Origin: Coniferiporia sulphurascens
Taxonomy: Eukaryota; Basidiomycota; Agaricomycetes; Hymenochaetales; Hymenochaetaceae
Direction of reading: 5' to 3'
Assembly (NCBI GenBank): GCA_002794785.1
Contig: NBBA01000001.1
Location: forward strand, 4,712,001 to 4,776,000
Length of the DNA stretch: 64,000 nucleotides
Shown: piece by piece, positions 39,758-51,800 of the stretch
Layout: every line of letters starts with the position of its first letter
Numbering within the stretch: position 1 is the stretch's first letter
Position numbers and translations under genes: made by a program
Notes under the pieces: generated by a model
Database searches by the model: none
The model's input: only the letters and a program-made list of their open reading frames with translations
What the model was told of the DNA's origin: nothing

Positions 39758-40313
39758 CCTTAACTTCTGCTTCTGAAAAAAAAATCATGTTGTGTTTCGA
39801 GATCGTTTTATCATGTACTGTATGTACTGTACCTCCGAGTTCAAATTCTCACTGATGAGTCATGACCGACTTGGATGTTTGTTGTTGTGTTGTACTTTCA
39901 GTTGTGTGCTGTGTTTATACCGCTACCGCTACCCGGGCTTGTGCATGAGTACTGAGTGAGTTGATAGTAATGCCCTTTAGAAAGATGACGGTGCGCTCGA
40001 GTTGCTGCACAAGGCGACTTGGAGTGCAGCGTTCGATTAGTATTATAGGTTTGAGGTCGTCAGCTTGAGGCGGCGGGCGAGGACTCGGAGGTTGAACGCG
40101 ATTTTACTGACGTAATAAGACAGTACAGTAGTGTCTTTCAGGACTTTTTGTATTACCGAGTCGCGGGAGACTAGAAGCGACTTTTCATAACAATAATTAT
40201 CTGCTACCGCCATACATCCATCCATCCAGGAGCTCGAGGTCCATTCATGCCGTCCAGTCACCAGCGACGTTAACACACATTGACTTTGGGGATTACTGTA
40301 ATATTATACGTAT

Positions 40314-41078
40314 TCACGTATGTGGCACCGCCTCAAGTTCTTCCTCCCCGATCTTCACTTTCTGGGACGCTACCAAGTGGGCAAGTCTTCAGCCTTCAGC
40401 CTTCAACCTTCAATGTGCACCCACGACTCGGACGTGCATCTCAAGTCTAGGATCTTAAATGGACGGTAGACACTCACGGATGATCACGACGTATATACGT
40501 GCCCACTCTGCACCTTCGTTGATCCAGCCGTGGATCGTCCCGCGCTGGACGAGCGCGTCGCCCGGCTTTAAGACGACACGCTTGGAGTCGTCGAGGAGCA
40601 GCGTGAGGGTGCCGTGTGTGAGGACGCCGTAGTCGAGCGAGAGGGTGCGGTGGGGCGGCTATTGAGAGATAGAAGAAGAGTCACATTGGGTCTCTCTACG
40701 CATGAGCAAGGGTGCGGGGTGGAATGGGGCTGCAACCGGTAATGGGGGATATTGAGGGATGATGGGACCTACCGACCCTCTCCCAGGCGGGACATCCGCA
40801 ACTCGGAAGATGGTCCCGTCCGAACTGACGTGCGTGCGCGCCGCCGCCACCGCCGCTACGTCCTGGAACTCGGATCCGGCGCTGTTGTCCGGAGGGGACG
40901 TGTTCGTTTGGAAGATGTCGGCGAAGACCCAGGCCGAGCGGTCGAAGGGGTACGGTGTGACGGGTGCGTCGGTAAGCACGACGGATTTGCCTGAGGGCGT
41001 GTGGCCTGTTACGATGCGCCGGACGGGGGGGAGGGTGGATTGTTCTGCGGGGTCGGGGGCGGCGTCTTCAGAAGACAT
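40314..41078 (-). CDS. small cupin-fold protein, copy 3
   Basis: Exons 41078-40773, 40658-40478 and 40369-40314 give 180 residues. The most divergent intact member: PPVRRIVTGHTPSGKSVVL, then DYGVLTHGTLTLLLDD and GDALVQRGTIHGWINEG, end SQKVKIGEEELEAV. The second and third exons keep the family lengths (181 and 56); exon 1 is 21 nt longer. Its 3' end faces ppo copy B about 750 bp away. Role unknown, as for the other copies. Confidence 0.85.
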
Positions 41079-41363
41079 TATGTTGTGTAGGCGTCCGTTG
41101 AGGGAGGGGGATGTAGGGTGAATGCTGGCGTGCGGGGACGGATCTGGTACATGATTTGGTTCGCTCCCTTCTTACCTCCTGAATCTATTCCTAACCTCTT
41201 ACCAGTCTCAGGAAATTGGTGGGTGTTTCTTCCTGGGTTGGCTCAGGAAACCCTGCTGTTCGATATAACGCACTCTCTGCTTTGCTTCACGGGGATCTAA
41301 GATACATGCATCACAAAACTATATTTCGTCCATCTACGTTCACTAAGATGTCAATCCCGCGCA

Positions 41364-42024
41364 TCACACCGCGTTAATACGGAACTCCGTCTCGAGCTCT
41401 TTGTTTCCGATCTTCACCTTCTGGGCCGCTGTAGGTTGCAATGGTCTCGTTAGCGTATCCATTGGAGTAACCGATAATAACTCGAAACACGCACGTAGCA
41501 TGATGGCGTACATGCGCGACCACTCGCTGCCTTCGTTTAAAAAGCCGTGGATCGTCCCGCGCTGGACGACAACGTCTCCAGCCTTCAACTGGACGCGCCT
41601 GTTATCGTCGAGCAGCAGCGTCACAGTTCCCTGCATCACGATACCGTAGTCAAGAGAGACAGTGCGGTGGAAGATCTGCCCGCCCATTCATCAGTTGTCT
41701 ATCCCAAAGGCAAGACGCATATATATAGGAGACATACAGTGCCTTTTCCCGGTGGGGTATCGACAACGCGGAACGAGCTCCCAGCCGCCGCGCTGAACAG
41801 ATCTTGCGCGTGCGCCTTTGCGAGGTCTGTAAACCCGCCAGTGTTGTTCGCCGGGGAGGTGTCCGTCCAGTAGACGTCGGTGAAGAGCGATGGTGCCCTG
41901 CCGAAGCCGTGCGACTCGATGGGCGCGTCCTCGAGCACGGTGGACTTGCCCTCGGGGTGTGGCCTGTGACGATGCGTCGGACTGGGGTGAGAGCGGGGCG
42001 CGAGGAAGTGCTTTCTGTGGACGT
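41364..42024 (-). pseudogene. cupin copy 4, start codon lost and frameshifted
   Basis: Exon equivalents 42024-41738, 41675-41495 and 41428-41364. The ATG of the family is ACG here (42022-42024), and the C run in the GHTPEGK region is one base short (CCCC instead of CCCCC, near 41956), shifting the frame. The rest is well kept: GFGRAPSLFTDVYWTDTSP, LDYGIVMQGTVTLLLDD, QRGTIHGFLNEG, and end QKVKIGNKELETEFRINAV-stop. Upstream, its reading continues without a stop from the last exon of copy 5, so the two copies are physically fused. Confidence 0.8.
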
Positions 42025-42049
42025 TGTTGCTTCGTTTTTTGGCTCTGGA

Positions 42050-42698
42050 ATAGGGCGGAACTCCGTCTCGAGCTCCTTTTCGCCGACCTTCACTTTCTGA
42101 GCCGCTGTAAATCGCGATGGTCTCGTCAGTGTATCTGCGGCGTACCAATGTACACTTGAAACAACATACGTAGCATGACGGCGTATATGCGTGACCACTC
42201 GCTGCCCTCGTTTAAAAAGCCGTGGATCGTCCCGCGCTGGATGACAACGTCTCCAGCCTTCAGATGAACGCGCTTGTCATCATCGAGCAGCATTGTTACA
42301 GCTCCCTGCATCACGATACCGTAATCAAGAGAGACGGTGCGGTGAAATAGCTTTTTCCACCCGTTCGTCAGCTGTTTATTCCGGCACCAGCAAAATATAT
42401 ATAGAAGACGTACCGAGCCTTTACCCGGTGGGGTATCGACAACGCGGAACGAGCTCCCGGTTGCACTGAACAGGTCCTGCTCGTGTGCTTTCGCTAAGTC
42501 CGTGAATTCGACGGAGTTGTCCGCTAGGGACGTGTCTGTCCAGTAGAGGTCGGTGAAGAGGGCTGCTGCCCTGCCGAAGGTGTGCGGCTCGACGGGTGCG
42601 TCCTCGAGCACGGTGGACTTGCCCTCGGGGGTGTGGCCCGTGACGACGCGTCGGACTGGGGGGAGAGTGGAACGCGAGGAGGTTGCTTCTGTGGACAT
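42050..42698 (-). CDS. cupin copy 5, last exon reads into copy 4
   Basis: Exons 42698-42414, 42350-42170 and from 42104 down. N-terminal MSTEATSSRSTLPPVRRVVTGH, barrel LDYGIVMQGAVTMLLDDD and GDVVIQRGTIHGFLNEG, last exon QKVKVGEKELETEFR. No stop follows: the frame continues through a short linker (PIPEPKNEATT) directly into the start region of copy 4 (STESTSSRPALTPVRRIVTG) and is then thrown off by copy 4's missing base, ending near 41650 if unspliced. This copy may still give a functional cupin with an altered tail, or was part of a two-cupin fusion. Promoter block TCTCTGCTTTAAA lies about 75-90 bp before the ATG. Confidence 0.75.
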
Positions 42699-42799
42699 TG
42701 TTGCTTCGTAAGTTGTTGGCTCCGGGGTAAATCTCAGAGAAGGACTGGGTGGACTGGGTGGACTGGAATTATGCTGCTGGTTTTAAAGCAGAGATACAG

Positions 42800-43650
42800 T
42801 ATGCACTAATTCATACTAACCGACGCTATTTCTGGCAACCATGATGTGATTAATAACCACATGAACCCCACGACTGGACTCATCATTTTTTTACCACAGC
42901 CACTGACTCGGCGCGCTGGGATTAATTTGCATCCGTTGCATGAGCGCGAGCGCGAAACTGGTGAAAGTACGAGATGGCGCGGGATGACCCTGCCCAAGAA
43001 AGGCGCGTTCAAGCGTCTAAGCGAGTGATAGGTGATAGTAGTGTTCTTTATTATAGCTCAAAGCCGTGTACGCAGTATGTGTGGTGGAATCAAAGATGGA
43101 GTTGCGTTCAACCATCCAATTTGATGTGGTGATGGGTTACCAGTGAGTCTTTGATCAATTTGTGAGTTCCGACTCGGACTCTAGGACCCTCTCAGGCCTT
43201 TAATACGTTAGTAACATCAGGATTTAGCAGTAAACTGTGAATTGGTAGCTGATGATTTTCCTAATCAAGCTCTACATTGATCGCGGTCGGCGATCCCGAT
43301 CGTCGACTCAGCAGATCGGCAAATCAGCACGTGACTTACTCGTTACGTGAAATGATGTTTGCTTTCCTTAGCATGTAGCTTTCTTTCTCAAAGATTTATC
43401 CCTAACACAGACCGCGGATTAGTCTGCCATATCTAATGGCATTTCAGTCACGGGATTTATGAAGAAGGTATACGTCTCTAGGCTAGCCCATGTCGACTGT
43501 CGAGTCTGTTCCTGGATCAAGGGGACCGTTGACTGCGCTTCTAGTATGAGGTTGCCTAGTTCCCTCGCTTAACCTCGCTACAATGATATATTGCTCTGCG
43601 CTGTGCCCAGCAGGAACTAAACTTAACCACACATTTCATATTCATCAGTC
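42800..43650. other. decayed cupin flank, no gene
   Basis: The segment 43240-43650 resembles 47440-47800 (3' flank of cupin copy 7: GATGATTTTCCTAA and ATTGCTCTGCGCTG blocks) and leads into the orphan exon at 43690. It is remnant cassette sequence without a gene of its own. Confidence 0.4.
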
Positions 43651-43689
43651 GGTGCTTACCGAGATTTCCGATGATCGTTCACATGCGGT

Positions 43690-43739
43690 GCGGAATCCCG
43701 CTTTCAGCTCTTCGTTGTCGATTTTCAACTTCGGGGACG
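43690..43739 (-). pseudogene. orphan third exon of a cupin gene (copy 6)
   Basis: Minus-strand reading SPKLKIDNEELKAGFR, preceded by an AG acceptor, matches the last cupin exon (SQKVKIGDKELETEFR). Exons 1 and 2 are absent. A promoter-like block (ATCTCTGCTTTTTAATTAC) lies only about 190 bp upstream, so the gene body was deleted between promoter and last exon. Confidence 0.7.
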
Positions 43740-44159
43740 CTGCCAGCCTCAGGCTGAGAGATTCCAACTCGAATCCCGTTAGCGCATTCGATCCGACGGA
43801 AGCTAGGAACAAGTGAAACACGGCACGAAGACGCAAATGCGCCTCGTCGAGTCAGCCGCGCTTTCTACAGACACGTTCAGGCACCCTACTCTGAGGGAAA
43901 TGACCGGCAAGTAATTAAAAAGCAGAGATACAATAGGTCTGATTATAAATTGACCGGCGGGACCGAAACTTGACCTCCAATAAATTCGATCTTACGAGTT
44001 AGTCACATGGTGGGCCCGCGACGGACTGGTAATCGCTTGTCACTGACTCGGACACACCGCTCGGCGCGGCGTGAATTTGCTGAAGTGAGCGAGGGAAGTG
44101 TTCAGAACGGTGGAGAATGCAAAGTGGCCAATTGGCTTTGTCCCGGGCCCGCAATGATT

Positions 44160-44696
44160 GTGTAACAAAAAATATCTATGCGAGTTATGTAGAGTTCATG
44201 ATTTGTTGTAGGTATATCGGTATGGGAAACTAAGTGGCTTGGATATCGGTAGTAGATAGCGGCTTGTTTTAACAAGTCGATTGATATTCGTACTCACCTC
44301 GTGAGAAAGACGGCGGTGGATTGGATAATCTCGATTATACGGTACTAATACTAAACATTGTCTCAAACGTTTGCCGAAAATAACGGTTTCTAAGTGATTG
44401 TAAAAGTCCAGCCATAAGAAAACGCCATAACTGGTTATATCAATGTTAAGATGACGCAATTTAAGCATATGTTGTTACAATTTGTCTCGCCTACATTCCT
44501 CGTATAGTTCAAGTATGCTAAGACAAAAGTGACCTTATCAACATTGCAATTGTGTTTAATCCACAACATCGCATACAATAACAAGATAAAAACGGGTAAC
44601 GTCCTTCATAAATATAAATTTTGGCTTCATATCAATCCGTATTCGGTTCTAATAGAATATATATCAGGAAGTGACGAATAATCATTAATTCTGGCA
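44160..44696. repeat. AT-rich cassette tail, inverted copy
   Basis: Reverse complement of the tail right of LIR A1 (6320-6560): CCGTATTCGGTTCTAATAGA, AACGGGTAACGTCCTTCAT and the AAAACGCCATAACTGGTTAT segment. No gene inside. Confidence 0.65.
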
Positions 44697-47085
44697 CAAA
44701 CCTTTGCGTCACACGATGGGATAACTAAAAGGTTACTTCAGGAGGCCAGACTCAAGGTGTCGACTCCGACAGCGGCGGGTGCTATAACGCACAGACAGCA
44801 CCGTCTCCCGCGGCTTTTGCCAGAAGCCTGGACTGTCACCCCGCCTCAAGCTTAGCGCTAGACGGGGCTGACTCCATCAGACTGCCACATTATGGAAGAC
44901 GGACGCTGCCCCCGGACGCGAACGAGAAGCCCAGTTCACACCTCCATGCTGCCGCGGACACACCTAGCGGCAACATGGAGAGTGACGCCGGATCCAGACG
45001 TGAATGAGAGGGTGAGTCTCACTTCCGCGGCTTTTGCCAGCAGACCGGACTGTCAGCCCTCCCGAGCGCAGTGCTGGGAAGGGAGACTCCATCGGAAAGC
45101 CACATTATGGAAGTCACGCTGGTCTCGAATGTATCGTCGTCACGGCTGGCTGAGATTCAGGTTACTGAGACCCGATCATTGACGAGCCAAGGGTATCTAT
45201 TGCAGGGTGATCGTCAGCTTAAGACGTTATGGCGTGCACAATGGACATACGGATAAAAGGGAGGCTCGTAATAGGTGGGGCAAATCGACATGCTGTGCTG
45301 GGTTGTGCCTAGATGACAGGAAGGTCAGGTAATGTTGATGGGACTAGGAGGAGACAGACTTACGGGGAAATTGTGTCTAAATGTCGCGTCGATTAGGTTG
45401 CATAGTATGGTGGTAAGTAGTGCAGGCTCGACTGGGCGGGGTTAGATGAGGGGATGATAGAGGGTGGGTAGGAGTGCAACGGGAGTGCTGCTTTATGCTG
45501 AGTGTATGCGTTTTGAGTGGGATAGTAGTTGTCAGAGAGTAAGAAGCTGAGGAGGCGGGAAAGGAGGGGCTCGCCTCTTTATTGAATCTAAGTTGCGTTT
45601 AAATCTCCGCTCTAATTTTGGATCCTCCTTCCTTTTCCAACGCGGCTGGCAGTTGCGTCGCAGACTAGAGACACGCCGGACCTTGGGAGATTGGGGTTAT
45701 ACTCAAAGGGAAATTGAGGTAGGCCAGATATCCCGGATGTACTCATTCACTGGGCAGTCCGACTCCTTGAGTTTCCGCTTGCAAGTGTTATTGTTCTTTT
45801 TCGGGTCGTCACTTTGGCCGAAGTAGATGCTGTGCCTAGCTAACATTAACAGCGTAGTGATTGGGTAACTCAGCCATATCCTTTCATTAAAGTCGTAAGT
45901 ATATGCATACTCTTCAAGCCATCTGGTGAGTAGAATCCATACTAGCGGAGGATTGAAGTTCCAGTGACTGTATTACCTCCGTAACTCGAAGATAATATAC
46001 AATTGTAAAGTAGTAAATGGTGTAATAGCCCTACTGTCGAGGTACTCGAGACATAGGGATACCTTCCGCTGTCTCCCCTCTCGTTCCCTTTTTAATTATG
46101 TCTTGGTTCTCGCAACGGACCTGTCAGCCACGTCAACAAAAGGAAATGAAAATCTGTAATTGGAGCGGAGATTCAAATGCAGTCCAGACTGAATAAAGAG
46201 GCGAGCACCTCCTTCATCCCCTCCTCAGCTTCTTACTCTCTGACAACTACCATCCCACTCAAAACGCATACACTCAGCATAAAGCAGCACTCCCGTTGCA
46301 CTCCTACCCACCCTCTATCATCCCCTCATCTAACCCCCGCCCAGTCGAGCCTGCGCTACTTACCACCATACTATGCAACCTAATCGACGCGACATTTAGA
46401 CACAATTTCCCCATAAGTCTGTCTCCTCCTAGTCCCGTCAACATTACCTGACCTTCCTGTCATCTAGGCACAACCCAGCACAGCGTGTCGATTTGCCCCA
46501 CCTATTACGAGCCTCTCTTTTATCCGTATGTCCATTGTGCACGCCATAACGTCTTAAGCTGACGATCACCCTGCAATAGATACCCTTGGCTCGTCAATGA
46601 TCGGGTCTCAGTAACCTGAATCTCAGCCAGCCGTGACGACGATACATTCGAGACCAGCGTGACTTCCATAATGTGGCTTTCCGATGGAGTCTCCCTTCCC
46701 AGCACTGCGCTCGGGAGGGCTGACAGTCCGGTCTGCTGGCAAAAGCCGCGGAAGTGAGACTCACCCTCTCATTCACGTCTGGATCCGGCGTCACTCTCCA
46801 TGTTGCCGCTAGGTGTGTCCGCGGCAGCATGGAGGTGTGAACTGGGCTTCTCGTTCGCGTCCGGGGGCAGCGTCCGTCTTCCATAATGTGGCAGTCTGAT
46901 GGAGTCAGCCCCGTCCAGCACAAGCTTAGGGTGGGGTGACAGTCCGGGCTTCTGGCAAAAGCCGCGGGAGACGGTGCTGTCTGTGCGCCATAGCACCCGC
47001 CGCTGTCGGAGTCAACATCTTGAGTCTGGCCTCCCGAGGGAGCCTTCTCGTTAGCTCATTGTGTGCCGCAAAGGTAGGCACCTTT
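44697..47085. repeat. long inverted repeat element, copy A3
   Basis: Best preserved LIR: arms about 44697-45670 and 46110-47085 around a spacer of about 0.45 kb, inverted relative to A1 and A2. Both arms share changes found in neither other copy (a single GTTGT, GGTGGTAAGTAG after GCATAGTAT, AATAGGTGGGG). The arms are therefore nearly identical to each other yet clearly different from A1 and A2. A transcript crossing it would fold into a hairpin approaching 1 kb. No ORF of its own. Confidence 0.88.
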
Positions 47086-47802
47086 ATCTCCTAGTGTTCC
47101 GCCGTTTCCTCACATTTCTGCTTGCAGTGCCATTTAACCGGAGAATCAATGCGTGGCGTTAATAAAACCGGAACTTCCCAATTCGCACATACAGAGCTTC
47201 TAGTTCTCGAAGGCGTAGCATGCGCATACATTCTGTGACCCATAATATTTCCTCTGCTGCTTAGTCGGGTAGTTGGTTTCCTTCCCCACGTAAATAGTTT
47301 CTTTTGTTTTCCCCTTGGTGGCCCGAATGTCTCCTGTGACTTTTATCCCTTTGTAATGTGATACCAATACGTTTGCGGCGACTCATAAATCTCATTTCGT
47401 TCTATAATGGATACAAGGCTTCAGTACAGATCACAAGTAGATGATTTTCCTAAACAGGATCTACGATTCTGATCGACGGCACGGCTGATCGGCACGCTCC
47501 GACTCGTCATCGTACCTTCGCTCGGCGCTTCCTCGGTAAAACGACGTATCTTTCCTCCACTGCCCAGAGTAGTTCGCTAATGTTAAGCGTATTAAAGGTG
47601 TACCGTGATGCACGAGAAAGATACGAATCTCTTGAAAATAATCCTAAGGAGACCGTCACAGCTGCGCTTTTATTTTATGAGTTGCCAAGTGCGCACGCTT
47701 GGCCTTCAAGTTGCCTCAATGAAATACATGTATTGCTCTGCGCTGCGCCTCACATAAACTAATTTACACACACCTCATGTTCACCAAGGTTCCGATAAAC
47801 GT

Positions 47803-48467
47803 TTACGTGCGGAACTCCGCCTCCAGCCCCTTGTCTCCAATTTTCACCTTCTGAGACGCTACAGATTAACCAGTCAATTTTGTCAGCACACCCAAAGAGG
47901 CTAATTAACAAAACAATCACTCACGCAGCACGACAGCGTACATGCGCGCCCAATCGCTGCCCTCGTTGACCCAGCCGTGGACGGTCCCGCGCTGAATGAC
48001 AACATCCCCAGCCTTCAAATGGACGCGCTTGTCGTCTTCGAGTAGCAGTGCCACAGAGCCATGCATCACGATACAGTAGTCGAGGGTGACAGTACGGTGA
48101 AGGACCTGTTCGCACATTCATCAGTCGATTTGTCCATACCAGCGGAGGCGTCCACAAAGATGCATATATGCAGCATGCTCACTGTTGAATTTCCCGGGGG
48201 AGTATCAGAGACCAAGAAAGTGCTCCCTGTCGAGCTGAAAAGGTCCTGCGAGTGCTCCTTCGCAATATCCTTAAAGTCGACGGCGTTGTCCGGCGGATTC
48301 GTGTCCGTCCTGAAGAGGTCGGAGTAGTACGCAGCGGACTTGCCACGGGTGTGCGGCTCGACGGGCGCATCTTCGAGTACGACGGACTTGCCTTCGGGCG
48401 TATGGCCTGTTACGACGCGCCGAATGGGAGGGAACGGCGAGCGCGGGGGGACGCTTTCCGTGGACAT
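47803..48467 (-). CDS. small cupin-fold protein, copy 7
   Basis: Exons 48467-48183, 48105-47925 and 47858-47803 give 173 residues: MSTESVPPRSPFPPIRRVVTG, barrel LDYCIVMHGSVALLLEDD and GDVVIQRGTVHGWVNEG, end SQKVKIGDKGLEAEFRT. Spliced lengths are identical to copies 1 and 2, and LIR A3 lies 0.7 kb downstream, as in their cassettes. Differs from its relatives by DYCIVMHG (Cys and His new). Starts about 350 bp after the end of smc4, same strand. Intact. Confidence 0.87.
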
Positions 48468-48812
48468 GTTCAATCAAGCCTTAGCTTACTCTGGAAGAAA
48501 TAATACGATCGAAAGGTAGGGTCTGAATCATGATTGTCTGGCGCTACCCCTATCGGGTCCGAGATCTGACTAATCACATGGACTTGCATCATCACCTTTC
48601 TCGACGCTCCAGCGTTCGGGCCGAACCAAGGACGGACGAAGTAGAGAAGAACAAATGGAATAATAATACCGAGTGGAAAGGGTACAGATACCGTAGACAG
48701 ATATTTGGGTGGCAGGTACGATTGGAATGCTTCTAGCGGACACGGCAGAAGAGGAAAGAAGAAAAGAAGGAGTAGGAACGGTTGCTAGTGAGTACAAGGG
48801 GGGAGATTAGGG

Positions 48813-51800
48813 CTACACTTTCACTTTCGTTGTGCTCGCGACGGCGTTAGCGGCAGACGATGTGGTCAGAGCGTTGAGCGCGTGGTTGTTGATGGAAATA
48901 CCTGCGAGAAAAAAAATGATAGGTCAGTCTGGTACCAGAAGGGGGCAGCGAAGACGCACTTCTCGTCGCGTTGGAGGTCTTGTAGATCCCAATGAGGCGA
49001 TGGCTGAGCTCGAACATGTCGTTCCTGCGGATCGGAAAGGTTTTAGTAAACTGTTTTTTGGGGAGTTTAAAGGGGATGACTCACCGGAGGGATATGATGA
49101 TGAACTGCGCGTTCTTCGTGCGGTCTTTGATGTAGTTCGCAACGATAGACACGTTGCGGAAGTCCAGTGCGGCGTCAATCTCGTCCATAAAGTACAGCGG
49201 CGTCGGCTGTGTTTGGTGGTTCAGTCAGCCGGACGCAGGACAAACGGAAATGATGAGACTCACCTTGAAGACGTGTAGGGCGAATACAAGCGCCAGCGAG
49301 CTTAGCGTCTGGTGATTTTTTTTGCATCAACATTTATATAAAATGGATCCAAGGAAGGGGTCTCATGCCTTTTCGCCACCAGACAAGTTCGAGATGTTCT
49401 TCCAGCTCTTCTTCGGGGGCATAACTGAAAAGATGATGCCCTCCGAGAACGGGTCCATACTGTCGACGAGCTCGAGCTCAGCATTTCCGCCGAGGGTGAT
49501 CATCTAATTCGAACAATCAATGGAAATACACGAATAAGCGCGAGGACAAGACCGACCTGGTACATCTCTTTCAACTTGGCAGAGATCGTGCTAAAGCCAG
49601 TCATGAATTCATCCAGACGCTGCTTGCGCAGACCATCGTACGTAGCCTTTTGTGCGTCGCGTTGGTTCGTTACCTGCTCGAGGTCCTTCGCGCGGCTGAG
49701 GAACTCTTGTTCGCGCTTGCGGTATTCCTTGAGGACTGCAAGATTTGGACTGGAGTTCTTGACTTGCTCTGATGACAAAAGAAGCATTAACGGGGTGCAA
49801 TCATCATAGGCTAGAGTTTAGCGTACCGTCTAGAAGCGTAACATCGGCTAAGAGTTCTCTCTTCCGGAGGCGAGCCAACTCTTCCACTGAGTAGATATGA
49901 AGCTCGAACGAAGGAGTGTGTGCTCTTTTCTTAGGAGGAGGGACAGCATCGTCCTCAGGTTCAGGTTTAACTTTGTCTTCGTCTTGCTGATCCTCTGGCA
50001 TCGGCTCCTCGGATGGCCTGGCGGACTCTTCGCCCTTGCGTTCGACTTCATTCTTGCCTTCCGCTTCTTCGTCTTCGTCTTCATCCTCGCTAGAAAGGGT
50101 GAGCCCGGGACCTTGTCAAAGAAAGGCTGAAGAATACTCACTCGACTTCCTCGAGCTTAAGCTTGTCATGTTCAACGCGGTAGTGGTCTATCGCCTTTTC
50201 ATTTTCTTGAGACTCCTTTTTGGCATCATTAAGTTGCTGCTGGATCTCCATCTGCCGTATCGTAGTCAGAATCGCTGCTGACTTTTTCCATAATCCATAA
50301 TCTAATCTGAACTGACCTCCCGCTGCCTGAACTGCTGTATCTGTTCAGTCTTCGTGTCGAGTTCCGCTTTCAAGTTCTCCAAATCATCTTTGGCATTCTC
50401 AGCAGCAGACTGTGCTGCGTCGACCTTGGACTGCATCTCAGTGACATACTCATTGCACTCCGAGAGCTGCTCGGTAAGCTCTTCCAGCTCCGCCTCGACC
50501 TCCTGCAGAGCTGCCAAGTTCGTCTCGACGGCCTTAGCGAACCTGACTGCATCCTTCTCCGCCTTTGCTTTGTTCACCTCCGCCTTTGTGATCTCGTCCA
50601 TAGCGAGGTTAATATGGAGCTTGATACCATCGACCTTTGACTTTTGGGAAAGCAGTTTCGCTCCGCCGATATCGAGGATCTTCTTCTCCAAGTCCTGGAT
50701 GGCCTTCTCTACTACCCCTGCTTTCTTCTTGAGCTTTTCAAGCTCTGCAGTCGATGACGCAATCTCTTTATCAAGGGTCGCTATGCGGGCGAGGTCACCC
50801 TCATCTGGCTTGCTCTTGGACCTGATGCATATATTGTTAGCACTATTACGGAGTACTGAGCTCCACTACTCACCTGAGCTCACGAACACGCTTCTCAGCT
50901 TCGGCTATCCTCTTCGCACCCGTTTGTATGTCAAGTTCGATTTTTTGCAAAGACATGTCGATCTCCGGGATCTTCCTCGTCAGACTCTCCACGGACGCCT
51001 CGAATTCTCTAAGCTGCATCAGAGCCGCCTCAAGTTGTCCTGTCGCATCTTCACTCTCCTTCTCATATCTGCGGATAACATCGGGCTGGACGGCCTCCGC
51101 AGCGAGCTTGGAGCTCATTGCGCCGCGAGCGACGTGCGTACCACCACCTGACATCGTCCCAGACGTGTCAATTAGCTGGCCAGTAAGTGTAACAACGCGC
51201 CATCTCTTTTGACCGTATGCAATGCGATTAGCTTGTTCAAGATCGTTAGCGACAAGCGTATTTCCGACCGCCTTGAAGAACGCTGGCGCGAAGCGTGCTT
51301 CTCGGGGCTTGATGAGGTCGAACAGTCTAGGGACATTCTCCGGCGTGGCGATTTTGTCGAGCCCGTTTGTCTGCGAGAGCTTCTCGAGTACAATGAACGA
51401 GGCGCGTCCGATATTTTGCTTGCGGAGGTACTCGATGCATGCCTGACCTTGGTCGACGGTGTCAACAATAAGGTTGTTTAACGCGGGACATGCAGTGGAA
51501 ATGGCAACATCGTATTTCTCAGCAACTGTCCCGAGACTCCCCAAACGTCCCTATCCGGACCCATCAGCCGAATAAATAATTTATAGAGACGGGGACGTAC
51601 ATGAAACCCAGAAATACGACCGGTGTTCCTGAGCCTTGTCAAGCTATCGAGAACTTTATTCTGTGACGTGCTGGCAGCCTGTGAGGCCTTCGCTTCGTCT
51701 GCCTTCTGTCGCGACGATGTAGCCTTGACGCGCAAATCCTCAACATTCTTTTGCAGCTCCTAAAATAATCCATGAGATAATACAGTATCCATGCAGTCGA

